Positions 17,758 to 26,626 of a stretch of DNA of 36,679 bases are shown one piece after another; positions within the stretch are counted from its first letter, which is position 1, and every line of letters begins with the position of its first letter. The translations under genes and the position numbers were made by a program. The DNA lies in the NCBI GenBank assembly GCA_949291675.1, contig CASEWR010000154.1:1-36679 (forward strand). Direction: 5' to 3'. This DNA is from an uncultured Desulfovibrio sp. Lineage in GTDB: Bacteria; Desulfobacterota; Desulfovibrionia; Desulfovibrionales; Desulfovibrionaceae. The notes beneath the pieces were generated by a model that had not been told where the DNA came from, did no database searches, and saw only the letters and a list, made by a program, of their open reading frames with translations.

Positions 17758-17767
17758 CTACCAGGTC

Positions 17768-17814
17768 CGGGTCCGCACCCTGCCTGTTCCCCTTCTCAGA
17801 AAGGGGCGGACCCG
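17768..17814 (+). other. nested hairpin between icd and korD
   Basis: Outer arms CGGGTCCG/CGGACCCG enclose an inner CCCCTT/AAGGGG hairpin. No U-tract follows. It sits directly before the korD ribosome site. Confidence 0.6.
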
Positions 17815-17830
17815 TTATCAGGGGCGATAT

Positions 17831-18067
17831 ATGAAGTCACATAGCATTGAACTTGCCTGGTGCAAGGGCTGCGGTATCTGCGTGGCCTTCTGTCCCAAAA
17901 AGGCTCTGAGTCTGGACCTTATCAGCCAGAAGGCGAGATGGGCCGAAGACAAGTGCATTTTCTGCGGTCTGTGCGAACACTACTGTCCGGATCTGGCCAT
18001 CACCGTGATCAATGACAAGACTCCGGGCGCTGGCACTTCTCACGTACAGGAGGCGGCAAATGGGTGA
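17831..18067 (+). CDS. korD: 2-oxoglutarate:ferredoxin oxidoreductase, ferredoxin-like delta subunit
   Basis: The 78-aa protein carries two 4Fe-4S motifs, CKGCGICVAFCP and CIFCGLCEHYCP, as in the small subunit that relays electrons to external ferredoxin. The ATG at 17831 follows AGGGG at six bases. It overlaps korA by eight bases, as expected for subunits made in equal amounts. The subunit order D-A-B-C matches known KOR clusters. Confidence 0.93.
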   Translation: MKSHSIELAWCKGCGICVAFCPKKALSLDLISQKARWAEDKCIFCGLCEHYCPDLAITVINDKTPGAGTSHVQEAANG

Positions 18068-19205
18068 AAGCATGTTTGTTCAGGGCAATGAGGCCTGTGC
18101 ACGCGGAGCGATCTACGCCAATCTGCGTTTCTTTGCAGGCTACCCCATTACCCCTTCCACGGAAATCGCCGAAAGCCTTGCCGAGCTGCTCCCGAAAGTC
18201 GGCGGCAAGTTCGTGCAGATGGAAGATGAACTCTCTTCCATGTGTGCCATCTGCGGTGCCTCCCTGGCCGGCCTGAAGGTCATGACCGCAACCTCTGGTC
18301 CCGGCTTCTCCTTAAAGCAGGAAGCCATAGGCTATGCCGTCATGACGGAGATTCCCTGTGTCATCGTGGATGCACAGCGCGGCGGCCCCTCCACCGGTCT
18401 TCCCACGGAAGTCTCCCAGGGCGACGTCATGCAGGCGCGCTGGGGTGTCCACGGCGACCACTCCATCATTGCCCTCACTGCCTCAAGCGTGCAGGACGTC
18501 TTTGAAATCACTGTCGAAGCCTTCAATATGGCAGAGACCCTGCGCACGCCCGTCATCCTGCTGTTAGATGCCGAAATCTGTCACATGCGCGAGCGCCTCA
18601 CCATCCCTGATCCCGGTGAGCTGCATGTTGTCGAGCGCCTCTACACGGAAGTGAAGCCCGGCGTTGCCTACCATCCCTACCTGCCCAGAGAAGACGGCCG
18701 CCTGCCCATCTCCAACTTCGGCGATGGCCATCGCTTCAATGTCACCGGGCTGCACCATGACATCTGGGGCTTCCCGACCCAGAATCCCGACAGCATCGAG
18801 TACCTGAACCGTCATCTCTACGACAAGATCGAAAACCGCACCAATACGCTTGCCAGGTGGAAGGAATACGATCTTGATGACGCGGACATCGTGCTCATCT
18901 CCTACGGCTCGGCTGCCAGAAGCGCCCGTCAGCACGTGTTTGACAGACGCAAGCGCGGCGAGAAGCTCGGTCTGCTCGAACTGCAGACCCTCTGGCCTTT
19001 CCCGGCCGACCTTGTTCGTGAAAAGACAGCCCATGCCCGCCGCGTCATTGTGGCAGAAATGAACATGGGACAGATCTGCTCCCAGGTGAAGAGTGTTGTG
19101 GAACATCCTGAACGGGTCTTCCTGGCCAACAGGATCGACGGCCGACTCATCACACCGGAGAACATCGCCAGATGTATCCGTCTCATCGACGGGAGGGGGT
19201 TCTAA
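18060..19205 (+). CDS. korA: 2-oxoglutarate:ferredoxin oxidoreductase, alpha subunit
   Basis: The alpha subunit of the KorABCD complex helps bind thiamine diphosphate and CoA while 2-oxoglutarate is converted to succinyl-CoA, CO2 and reduced ferredoxin. The 381-aa protein has the family start FVQGNEACARGAI and GYPITPSTEI near 28-37, EDELSSM near 55, ATSGPGFSLKQEA near 80, and QRGGPSTGLPT near 105. These are hallmarks of the 2-oxoacid ferredoxin oxidoreductase alpha subunit. The start is the ATG at 18060 behind AGGAGG. Confidence 0.95.
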   Translation: MGESMFVQGNEACARGAIYANLRFFAGYPITPSTEIAESLAELLPKVGGKFVQMEDELSSMCAICGASLAGLKVMTATSGPGFSLKQEAIGYAVMTEIPCVIVDAQRGGPSTGLPTEVSQGDVMQARWGVHGDHSIIALTASSVQDVFEITVEAFNMAETLRTPVILLLDAEICHMRERLTIPDPGELHVVERLYTEVKPGVAYHPYLPREDGRLPISNFGDGHRFNVTGLHHDIWGFPTQNPDSIEYLNRHLYDKIENRTNTLARWKEYDLDDADIVLISYGSAARSARQHVFDRRKRGEKLGLLELQTLWPFPADLVREKTAHARRVIVAEMNMGQICSQVKSVVEHPERVFLANRIDGRLITPENIARCIRLIDGRGF

Positions 19206-20003
19206 ATGTCCATTCAACGTCTGATACGGCCCCGTTTCTTCCCCCACATCTGGTGCCCGGGCTGCGGCCACGGCATTATCCTGAACGGTCTGCTCCATGC
19301 TGTGGATGAGATGGGCCTGGAGCAGAACAAACTGTGCATGGTGTCCGGCATCGGCTGTTCCTCGCGCATCTCCGGCTATGTGGACTTCCACAGCATGCAC
19401 ACCCTGCACGGCAGAGCGCTGGCCTTTGCCACAGGCCTGAAACTTGCCCGCCCCGAAGTGCACGTCTTTGTGCCCATGGGCGACGGTGACGCCACAGCCA
19501 TCGGTGGCAACCACTTCATCCACGCCTGCAGGCGCAACATCGATCTTGTGGCCATTGTCATGAACAACCGCATCTACGGCATGACAGGCGGCCAGTTCTC
19601 CCCCGAATCCGGCCAGGGCATCATGGCCACCACAGCGCCCTACGGCAACATTGATCCCACCTTTGACGTGGTGAAGCTGGCCATGGGTGCAGGAGCCACC
19701 TTTGTGGCCAGGACAACGGCCTTCCATGTGAAGGAAATTGTCAGCATCATCAAGAAGGCCACCATGCACAAGGGCTTCTCGGTTGTGGAAATCCTCTCCC
19801 AGTGTCCCACCTACTTCGGCCGCAAGAACAAGTACGGCGGCGCTGTGGATATGCTGAACTGGTACAAGGAGAATACTGCTCCCATCGGCTCGCCCAAATT
19901 GCAGGACAATCCGAATCTCATCGAGCGCGGCATCTTTGTGGATACGCAGGCGCCTGAGTACTGTGAAGAGTATGACAAGCTTATTGCCAGGGTGAGGAGC
20001 TAG
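19206..20003 (+). CDS. korB: 2-oxoglutarate:ferredoxin oxidoreductase, beta subunit
   Basis: The beta subunit carries the thiamine diphosphate site. Of 265 aa, CPGCGHG is at 17-23, and the cofactor motif runs from GDGDATAIGGNH (92-103) to NNRIYGMTGGQ (120-130). FSVVEILSQCPTYFGRKN near 195 is typical of the 2-oxoglutarate-specific branch. The ATG follows the korA stop without a gap, with GGAGGGGG just upstream. Confidence 0.95.
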   Translation: MSIQRLIRPRFFPHIWCPGCGHGIILNGLLHAVDEMGLEQNKLCMVSGIGCSSRISGYVDFHSMHTLHGRALAFATGLKLARPEVHVFVPMGDGDATAIGGNHFIHACRRNIDLVAIVMNNRIYGMTGGQFSPESGQGIMATTAPYGNIDPTFDVVKLAMGAGATFVARTTAFHVKEIVSIIKKATMHKGFSVVEILSQCPTYFGRKNKYGGAVDMLNWYKENTAPIGSPKLQDNPNLIERGIFVDTQAPEYCEEYDKLIARVRS

Positions 20004-20006
20004 CTC

Positions 20007-20564
20007 ATGATCAATCGCATTCTTCTTTCCGGTTCCGGCGGTCAGGGCGTCATCACCATGGCAATCCTGCTGGCGCAGGCAGCCTGTCTCTATGAAGGCC
20101 ACAATGCCATTCAGTCACAGAGCTACGGTCCCGAGGCCAGAGGTGGCGCCACACGCTCGGACGTGATCATTTCCGACGAACCCATCTACTATCCCAAGGT
20201 CCAGCATCCCAACATTCTTGTTGCCCTGACCAATGAGGCCTCTGCCAAGTATCTGAAGTTCATCAGACCCAATGGCATCTTCCTCTTTGACAGCGAGATG
20301 GTGCAACCCTCCACCAAGATGGATGCGGACTACATTGGCTTTCCCATGTACAAGCCGGTTATGGAACGTTTCAAAAAGCCCCAGGCACTCAATATCTGTG
20401 TGCTCGGCGCTCTGCTTGAGCTGACCCATGTCACCAGCTTTGACTCCATCAGACAGTGCCTGAGAGACCGCTTCCGGCCGGCCTTCCATCAGGCCAACGA
20501 CGACGCCCTCTCCCTCGGTCAGGAGCTCGCCGCATCCTGGCGCGAAGCACACAAGATCGTGTAA
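20007..20564 (+). CDS. korC: 2-oxoglutarate:ferredoxin oxidoreductase, gamma subunit
   Basis: The 185-aa protein starts LLSGSGGQGVITMAILLAQAA, the gamma-subunit signature, and contains SQSYGPEARGGATRSDVIIS near 38-57. It starts three bases after the korB stop, with GGAG upstream. It completes the four-subunit enzyme. The reaction is reversible in principle, but the operon context favours oxidation. Confidence 0.94.
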   Translation: MINRILLSGSGGQGVITMAILLAQAACLYEGHNAIQSQSYGPEARGGATRSDVIISDEPIYYPKVQHPNILVALTNEASAKYLKFIRPNGIFLFDSEMVQPSTKMDADYIGFPMYKPVMERFKKPQALNICVLGALLELTHVTSFDSIRQCLRDRFRPAFHQANDDALSLGQELAASWREAHKIV

Positions 20565-20845
20565 GTGCCGGACAATACGTCTGTGATGCACCAGGGTGGC
20601 TGTGCAGAGCTCTGTGCAGAACTTTGCGCAGCCGCATGGATGCAACACAGGGGTGAGACCACAGACGTTTTTTCCGGCAGCCCCGGCACCCGGGATGGCG
20701 CAAGACTTCCCGGGGCCAGGGTCTCCATTCCCGCATACGTCAGGCAACGTACCGCGTACAGCATTCGCACGTACCATTCACACATATCAATCGCACATAC
20801 CAGCACCGCACATACCAGCACGTAACGTTTGAGACAGGGGAATCT
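20565..20845 (+). other. 281-bp gap before sucC with short repeats
   Basis: No gene was found. GCACATACCAGCAC occurs twice in tandem near 20794-20822, and related CGTAC/CACATA strings precede it. There is no clear terminator, so sucCD may be read from upstream. A separate promoter was not recognised. Confidence 0.45.
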
Positions 20846-22033
20846 ATGAATATCCATGAGTATCAGGCCAAGGAGCTCTTTGCCTCCTTCGGCATACCGG
20901 TTCCTGAAGGCGGCCTGGCACAGAGCAGCGAGGAAGCTCGCGCCATTGCCGGCAAACTTCCCGGACCGGTCATGGTGGTCAAGGCACAGGTGCATGCAGG
21001 CGGCCGCGGCAAGGCTGGCGGCGTCAGGGTCTGCCGCAGCATCGAGGAAGTGGAAGCTGCCGCACAGGCCATCCTCGGCATGACACTGGTCACCAGACAG
21101 ACAGGCGCCCAGGGCAAGAAAGTGCACAAGGTCTGGGTGGAACAGGGCACGGACATTGCCGCTGAGCTCTACCTGGCAGTGGTCCTGGACAGAAGTCAGG
21201 GCCTGCTCACAGTCATGGCCTCGCCCTGCGGCGGCATGGACATCGAGGCTGTGGCCGAAGAACATCCGGACAAGATTTTCACCACCCGCCTCGACGGCAG
21301 CCATCAGCTGTGGCCCTATCAGGCCCGCCAGCTGCTCTTTGGCTGCGGCCTCAACGCAAAGCAGGTCAGTCAGGGGGTGCAGATCATCCAGGCCCTGGTG
21401 AAGCTGGCAGTTGCAAAGGACGCCACCCAGGTGGAAGTCAATCCCCTGGCCATCACCGGTGACGGCAGCCTCATGGCTCTGGATGCCAAGGTGAACTTTG
21501 ATGAAAGCGGCCTGCCCCGTCATCCTGACATTGCAGCCCTGGATGACCCGGAAGAAAGCGATCCCTATGAGCGCAAGGCTAGGGAGGCAGGCGTCAACTA
21601 CGTGCGCCTGGACGGCTATGTGGGCACCATGGTCAATGGCGCAGGCCTGGCCATGGCCACCATGGATGCCATCAAGCAGGCAGGCGCGGAACCTGCCAAC
21701 TTCCTGGATGCAGGCGGCTCTGCCAATGAGGACATGGTTGCCAGGGGCTTTGAAATCATGCTCTCGGACTCCAGGGTGCGCGGCATTCTGATCAATATCT
21801 TCGGCGGCATCTTGCGCTGCGACATCGTGGCCCAGGGCATTGTCAATGCCGCCAGGAAGGTGAATCTGACGCTGCCGCTGGTGGTGCGCATGGAAGGCAC
21901 CAACGTGGAAGAAGGACGCCGCATTCTGGCTGAGAGCGGTCTTGCCATCACCAGGGCCTCGTCCATGCTTGAAGCTGCAGAGAAAATTGCCGCGCTCACC
22001 AGGCAGGACAATGGGGACAGGAGGGACGCATGA
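20846..22033 (+). CDS. sucC: succinate-CoA ligase (ADP/GDP-forming), beta subunit
   Basis: With SucD it converts succinyl-CoA to succinate while making ATP or GTP. The 395-aa protein has the ATP-grasp start [38 protein letters not shown] near 47-62, EVNPL near 197, and the C-terminal [16 protein letters not shown] near 325. Length and motifs are complete. AGGGG precedes the ATG, and the stop overlaps the sucD start by four bases. Confidence 0.96.
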   Translation: MNIHEYQAKELFASFGIPVPEGGLAQSSEEARAIAGKLPGPVMVVKAQVHAGGRGKAGGVRVCRSIEEVEAAAQAILGMTLVTRQTGAQGKKVHKVWVEQGTDIAAELYLAVVLDRSQGLLTVMASPCGGMDIEAVAEEHPDKIFTTRLDGSHQLWPYQARQLLFGCGLNAKQVSQGVQIIQALVKLAVAKDATQVEVNPLAITGDGSLMALDAKVNFDESGLPRHPDIAALDDPEESDPYERKAREAGVNYVRLDGYVGTMVNGAGLAMATMDAIKQAGAEPANFLDAGGSANEDMVARGFEIMLSDSRVRGILINIFGGILRCDIVAQGIVNAARKVNLTLPLVVRMEGTNVEEGRRILAESGLAITRASSMLEAAEKIAALTRQDNGDRRDA

Positions 22034-22908
22034 GCATTCTTGTGAACAGCACATCCCGCGTGGTGGTGCACGGTCTGACAGGTCGCGAGGGCCGCTTCCA
22101 CGCTGAGCAGATGCTGGCATACGGCACCAATGTGGTGGCTGGCGTCACCCCCGGCAAGGGCGGCCAGGAAGTTCTTGGCGTGCCTGTCTTCAATACCTGC
22201 GCAGAGGCGGTGAAGGCCACAGGGGCCACTGTGAGCGTCATCTTTGTGCCGGCCATGGCTGCAGCAGACTCTGCCTGCGAGGCAGCGGACGCTGGGGTGG
22301 AACTGGTGGTGCTCATCACCGAGCACATCCCTGTGCTGGACATGGCCAGGGTCAAAAGCAGATTTGCCGCCACAGGCACAAAACTGGTGGGCCCCAACTG
22401 CCCCGGCCTCATCACACCCGGCCAGTGCAAGGTGGGCATCATGCCCGGCTACATCTTCAAACCCGGCCCCATCGGCCTTATCTCCCGCTCCGGTACCCTC
22501 ACCTATGAGGCCACCTGGCAGCTGACGCAAAAGGGCCTTGGCCAGAGCACCTGCGTGGGCATTGGCGGCGACCCCATTCCCGGCCTGTACTTCACGGAAC
22601 TTTTGCAGATGTTCCGCGATGACCCGCAGACCGAGGCTGTGTGCCTTATCGGCGAAATCGGTGGTGACGGCGAAGAGCGCGCTGCCGACTACATCAGAAC
22701 CACAAACTATCCCAAGCCCGTCTTCGGCTTCATTGCCGGCCTCACTGCCCCCAAGGGCAAGAGAATGGGCCATGCCGGCGCCATTATCAGCGGCAACAAG
22801 GGCCGCGGTGAGGACAAGATCGCTGCCTTTGAGGCTGCAGGTGTCACAGTCATTCATTCCCTGGGCCACTTCGGCGACGTGGTGGCAGACACCCTGAAGA
22901 AATCCTGA
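22030..22908 (+). CDS. sucD: succinate-CoA ligase, alpha subunit
   Basis: The 292-aa alpha subunit binds CoA and carries the phosphorylated histidine. Features are [17 protein letters not shown] near the start, [20 protein letters not shown] near 120, [15 protein letters not shown], and [18 protein letters not shown], whose His is the phosphohistidine. It starts inside the end of sucC (ATGA overlap) with AGGAGG upstream. It is the last enzyme gene of the cluster. Confidence 0.96.
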   Translation: MSILVNSTSRVVVHGLTGREGRFHAEQMLAYGTNVVAGVTPGKGGQEVLGVPVFNTCAEAVKATGATVSVIFVPAMAAADSACEAADAGVELVVLITEHIPVLDMARVKSRFAATGTKLVGPNCPGLITPGQCKVGIMPGYIFKPGPIGLISRSGTLTYEATWQLTQKGLGQSTCVGIGGDPIPGLYFTELLQMFRDDPQTEAVCLIGEIGGDGEERAADYIRTTNYPKPVFGFIAGLTAPKGKRMGHAGAIISGNKGRGEDKIAAFEAAGVTVIHSLGHFGDVVADTLKKS

Positions 22909-23582
22909 TTCCCCGCATACCTGGTATGCATGCAGCGGAGCTGACCGAGGTTTCCCCTCTGGCCGGGATTCCTGCCTGGCCAGGGTTTCCCCTCTGGCCG
23001 GGGTTTCCTGCAGGGTTCGGCCTGCCGGCAGATTCGCACACCTGAACCTGTTTCCATCCCCGTACCTGTTTTCATCGCTGTACCCCCGACTTCCTTCACC
23101 AGCATCCTTACCCATCCCGTCTCCTTTGCGTCCTCCTCCTGCTCGCAAGCCTGCAGCGCAGGCAGGGTCCGTCCCATGAGCTTCAGGCTCTTCCGGTCCT
23201 TCCTGCGCAGCAGGCAGCACGTGGCAGCGAACGGCAAAGGCCCCCGCCACACCCATTCCCCGCCTTTTGTCAGTGTGTCAGGCCTGTTCCCACCATATGG
23301 CCCCACCATATCCCCGCATACGGCCCGCAGCGGCCAGTCTGACAGCCGCAATCCGGGCCTGACACACGCCTGTCCCTGACCGGAACAGGCGTGAAGGACA
23401 GTCTGTCACGCATTGTTCTGAGCAAGCCCCTGTGCTACCCTGCTGAAACGTCTGTGTCTTTTCCGGCAATGCCTGACGGCATTTTTCCAGCTGCTGCGCA
23501 GCTGCCGGGAGCAGCAAGTACCTGCAGCACAAAAAACCAGGCACGCCCCCCATGGCATTCCCCCTGACCAAGGGAGTTTTGT
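22909..23582. other. 674-bp gap before the regulator gene, repeats and a hairpin
   Basis: No gene was found. CTGGCC(A/G)GG(G/A)TTTCC-like units repeat four times between about 22960 and 23015. At 23365-23393 a 9-bp stem CACGCCTGT/ACAGGCGTG is nested in outer TGACAG/CTGTCA arms (23340-23408). It has no U-tract and may be a terminator of modest strength or a regulator site. No convincing promoter for the regulator was found. Confidence 0.5.
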
Positions 23583-25532
23583 ATGGAATCCACAATCATT
23601 GCCTTTTTCGGGACAAGCAAGCGACTTACCCGCATCGTGGAAGAGATAGCGAAGGAAACAGGTCTTAAGATCCTGATCTACCGCTACGGGCTTGATGATG
23701 CCATACATCCCGCCATCAGGGCAGTGGAAGAGGACTGTGTGGAGGCCATTGTGGCCTACAGAGGCACTGCTGACCTCATCCGCAGGAACGTCAATGTGCC
23801 TGTGCTCTCCATACACAACTCGGAAGTCCTCAAGGTGGACGCCATCTGCCGTCTCAGGGGCCATGCAAAAAAGATCTTCATCCCCATGACCCGCGACGAA
23901 GATCTGGATGTACACTGCATCTCCGAGCTGCTTTCGGACATGGAGATCCATACAGCCCGCTATACAACACATACGGAACTGGAGAACATCATCCGCAAGG
24001 CAAAAGACGCCGGCTGCGATACCGTGGTCTCAGGCGGCAAGGCCTGTCAGATCTCACGCAAGTATCACCTGCGCCATCTGCTCATTGTGCCCCAGCGCGT
24101 GCACATTCGCGCTCTCATTGACGATGCGGCAGGCATTGCCAGGACCAACAGAGAAAATGAACTGTGGATTCGCCGCAGTGAAGCCATCATGAACTCTGTC
24201 ACAGATGGCATTCTCTCCGTAGATACAGACGGCTTCATCACCATGTGCAACAAGCAGGCCTACAGTCTGCTCAATCTGAAGACACCTGTTACAGGTCTCA
24301 ACATTACCAATGTTCTGCCGGAGCTCGGTTTCAGCAGGGAAAAAGCCGGCAAACTCAACTACTTTGTCAAACAGATAGGCGCTGCCAAACTGGTCATCAA
24401 CTGCTCGCCCATTGAAGTGCGCCGCGGCATCTCAGGCTGGCTCTACAGCTTCAACTCGCCCCGCAAGATCATCACCGGCGGCAAGCTCGTCAGTCGTGCC
24501 CTGCATCAGGCCAACAGAGCCAAGTACACCATCAGGGACTATATCCACAAAAGTGAACTGATCGACCAGATGCTGCGCAGGCTCTGCCTCTATGCCTCCA
24601 GCAATTCCACAGTGCTTATTACCGGCGAGTCCGGCACAGGCAAGGAAATCCTGGCCAGTGCCCTGCACAACAAGTCGCAGCGCCGCAACAAGCCCTTTGT
24701 GTCCATCAACTGCGCGGCCATTCCCGAACAGCTCATTGAAAGCGAGCTCTTCGGCTATGAAGGCGGCTCCTTTACAGGCAGTCTCAGGGAAGGCAAGGCA
24801 GGCATCTTCGAGATTGCCGACGAGGGCACCATCTTCATTGATGAGGTGAACTCCCTGCCCCCCAGTGTGCAGCTCCTGCTCCTGCGCACCCTGCAGGAGC
24901 GTGAGATTCGCCGCATAGGCAGCGAGACCGTCATCCCCCTGAACATCCGGGTCATTGCCGCCACCAACAAGTCCCTCATTGAGGAAGTGCGGGCAGGCAG
25001 AATGCGCGACGACCTCTTCTTCCGCCTCAATGTGCTGGTGCTGGATGTCCCGCCCTTACGCAGTCACAGTGAGGACATCCCCGAGCTTGCCAGACACTTT
25101 GTCAGCAAGTTCACCATGGGCAGCAGGTACCAGTATCAGGCCATAGACATTCCCGATGACTGTCTGGAGCGTCTGAAGCATCTGGCCTGGCCGGGCAATG
25201 TGCGTGAACTTGAGCACTTCATCGAGCGTCTGGTGCTCCTGTGCAACGGTGTCTTTGACCGTGCCATCTTCAACTCCCTCTATGTGTCCACCAGCCAGTC
25301 CCAGTGCTGTTTGCGCAGCCCCGGCGCAGAGCCTGCAGTACAGCCCGAAACACACAGCAAAAACACTGCGGGCAAGCCCAAGTCTGTCAGAGTGAGCAGC
25401 ACGCTCTCCAGGGATCGCATTGTGGAAGCGCTGGCCCTCTTCAATGGCAAAAAGAGCAGAGCCGCCAGCTTCCTCGGTATTTCCAGAATCACCCTCTGGC
25501 GCCTCATGCAAAAGCACAAGATCATCTCCTGA
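23583..25532 (+). CDS. PrpR-type sigma-54-dependent transcription activator
   Basis: The 649-aa regulator has a PrpR N-terminal sensor domain (about 5-180), a PAS domain (about 195-300), an AAA+ sigma-54 interaction domain (about 322-560) and a Fis-type helix-turn-helix at the end (about 605-648). Walker A is GESGTGKE (348-355), Walker B TIFIDE (416-421), the arginine-finger region RMRDDLFFRLNV (473-484), and WPGNVREL 536-543. The sigma-54 contact loop reads GSFTGS (395-400) rather than the usual GAFTGA. In enterobacteria PrpR responds to 2-methylcitrate, a tricarboxylate. Here a tricarboxylate such as tricarballylate, cis-aconitate or citrate is a reasonable ligand (inference). GGGAG precedes the ATG. 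Its target is probably the promoter at 10090. Confidence 0.9.
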   Translation: MESTIIAFFGTSKRLTRIVEEIAKETGLKILIYRYGLDDAIHPAIRAVEEDCVEAIVAYRGTADLIRRNVNVPVLSIHNSEVLKVDAICRLRGHAKKIFIPMTRDEDLDVHCISELLSDMEIHTARYTTHTELENIIRKAKDAGCDTVVSGGKACQISRKYHLRHLLIVPQRVHIRALIDDAAGIARTNRENELWIRRSEAIMNSVTDGILSVDTDGFITMCNKQAYSLLNLKTPVTGLNITNVLPELGFSREKAGKLNYFVKQIGAAKLVINCSPIEVRRGISGWLYSFNSPRKIITGGKLVSRALHQANRAKYTIRDYIHKSELIDQMLRRLCLYASSNSTVLITGESGTGKEILASALHNKSQRRNKPFVSINCAAIPEQLIESELFGYEGGSFTGSLREGKAGIFEIADEGTIFIDEVNSLPPSVQLLLLRTLQEREIRRIGSETVIPLNIRVIAATNKSLIEEVRAGRMRDDLFFRLNVLVLDVPPLRSHSEDIPELARHFVSKFTMGSRYQYQAIDIPDDCLERLKHLAWPGNVRELEHFIERLVLLCNGVFDRAIFNSLYVSTSQSQCCLRSPGAEPAVQPETHSKNTAGKPKSVRVSSTLSRDRIVEALALFNGKKSRAASFLGISRITLWRLMQKHKIIS

Positions 25533-25840
25533 GTGTTGCCTGGTGCAGGCAGCCGCACACCGGGCTTTGCCCAGTCCGGTCGCAGGCCAGGCCGGACTCT
25601 GGACAGACCGGACACTGCCAGGCCGGACGCAGGCCGGGTGCCGGGCAACGCTGACAGTGTCTCAGGCCGTGTCTCAGGCCGTGCTGGCGGACAGACGTCA
25701 CACCCTTCCTGCGCGGCAGGTCCGTGTGTCTTGGCAAGGGCAGCGCTTTGAGGCTATGGTGCCGGCCCTGTGCACTGCACCGGCACTGCTGGGTGCCCGG
25801 GTGCATGCACGAACACTTGACCTTGTGAGGAACAGCGCCC
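25533..25840. repeat. gene-free 308 bp with GC-rich repeats
   Basis: Variants of CAGGCCGGAC recur between about 25580 and 25640. GTCTCAGGCCGT occurs twice in tandem (25659-25682). No gene was found, and no terminator for the regulator was recognised. Confidence 0.6.
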
Positions 25841-26188
25841 ATGGCACGCAGGAAGACCTATCAGTACGATGCGGCAAACACAGATCAGCAGACAGAGCGC
25901 GTCAGCCGCTCCCAGAAGAAACGCGAAAGCTCTGCCCTGCAGGAACTTGGCACCGAGCTTGCGAAGCTCCCCTTGCGCGAACTTGAAAGGCTCGGCATCT
26001 CCCCCGCCCTGCTCGGCGCCTTTCGTGACCTTGGCCGCATCTCTTCCCATGAGGCAAAGCGCCGTCAGATGCAGTACATTGGCAGGCTCATGCGCGAGGA
26101 AGACAATATCGAGCGCCTGCAGGATGCCGTTGCGCTCTTCAAAGAAGGTCGCAGACCCTCTGATGTGCTTCTGACTGAAGAAGACTAA
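25841..26188 (+). CDS. short DarP/YjgA-family (DUF615) ribosome-associated protein
   Basis: The 115-aa protein resembles the first two thirds of YjgA/DarP, a factor that binds late 50S precursors in E. coli. The shared pattern is SRSQKKRES.ALQELG.ELAKLPL, then ISSHEAKRRQMQYIGRLMREED with ERLQDAV. E. coli DarP is 183 aa, so the C-terminal helical region is missing. The ending EGRRPSDVLLTEED followed by a stop looks natural rather than broken. GAGG lies upstream of the ATG. The role in ribosome assembly is inferred from the family. Confidence 0.75.
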   Translation: MARRKTYQYDAANTDQQTERVSRSQKKRESSALQELGTELAKLPLRELERLGISPALLGAFRDLGRISSHEAKRRQMQYIGRLMREEDNIERLQDAVALFKEGRRPSDVLLTEED

Positions 26189-26374
26189 GGGCGTTGGGCC
26201 CGGCTCAGACCCGAATCAGATCCGGATCAGACCTGTTCAGACCGGATCCTGTCCGGCTCAGGTACGTTCAACAATGTCTAACACAGTACAAATACTGCTA
26301 TATCACTGTTTTCGCATAGAGTGATACAGGCTTTGCCCGGATCTTAGGCAGCCCGTATGCTGTTCCATGAGCAC

Positions 26375-26436
26375 ATTGCGCGATACTCGTGCTGCACAGG
26401 CCATTGCGCGATATTCTCATCGCGCAATCGCGCAAC
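26375..26436. promoter_or_regulatory. array of four ATTGCGCGAT-type boxes
   Basis: ATTGCGCGAT occurs at 26375-26384 and 26403-26412. Its exact complement ATCGCGCAAT is at 26419-26428, forming a perfect 10-bp inverted repeat with a 6-base centre, and ATCGCGCAAC is at 26427-26436. No gene starts close by in either direction: the DarP gene ends at 26188 and the UPF0210 gene ends at 26627. It could be a binding array for a chromosome or transcription factor, or the control region of an unseen small RNA. Confidence 0.55.
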
Positions 26437-26524
26437 ACATAAGCTGTTTCTTCGCGCTGTTGCGGAAGTCCTGAACGTATCCTGCTGCAATCACAGCTAT
26501 ATCACAATATCCACATAGACAAAT

Positions 26525-26559
26525 GGGGTCTTTCCTGTGTCTGACACAGAAAAGACCCC
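26525..26559 (-). terminator. terminator after the UPF0210 gene
   Basis: A 9-bp stem GGGGTCTTT/AAAGACCCC continues after one mismatch into CTGTGT/ACACAG with loop CTG. On the minus strand ATTTGTC follows. It lies about 70 bases past the end of the minus-strand operon and may work in both directions. Confidence 0.7.
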
Positions 26560-26626
26560 AAAGTAGTGTTGCCTCGGCAACAAAAGCACGTTGCAGACAG
26601 TGTTCTGACCCGTCCCGCAGTCCGGT

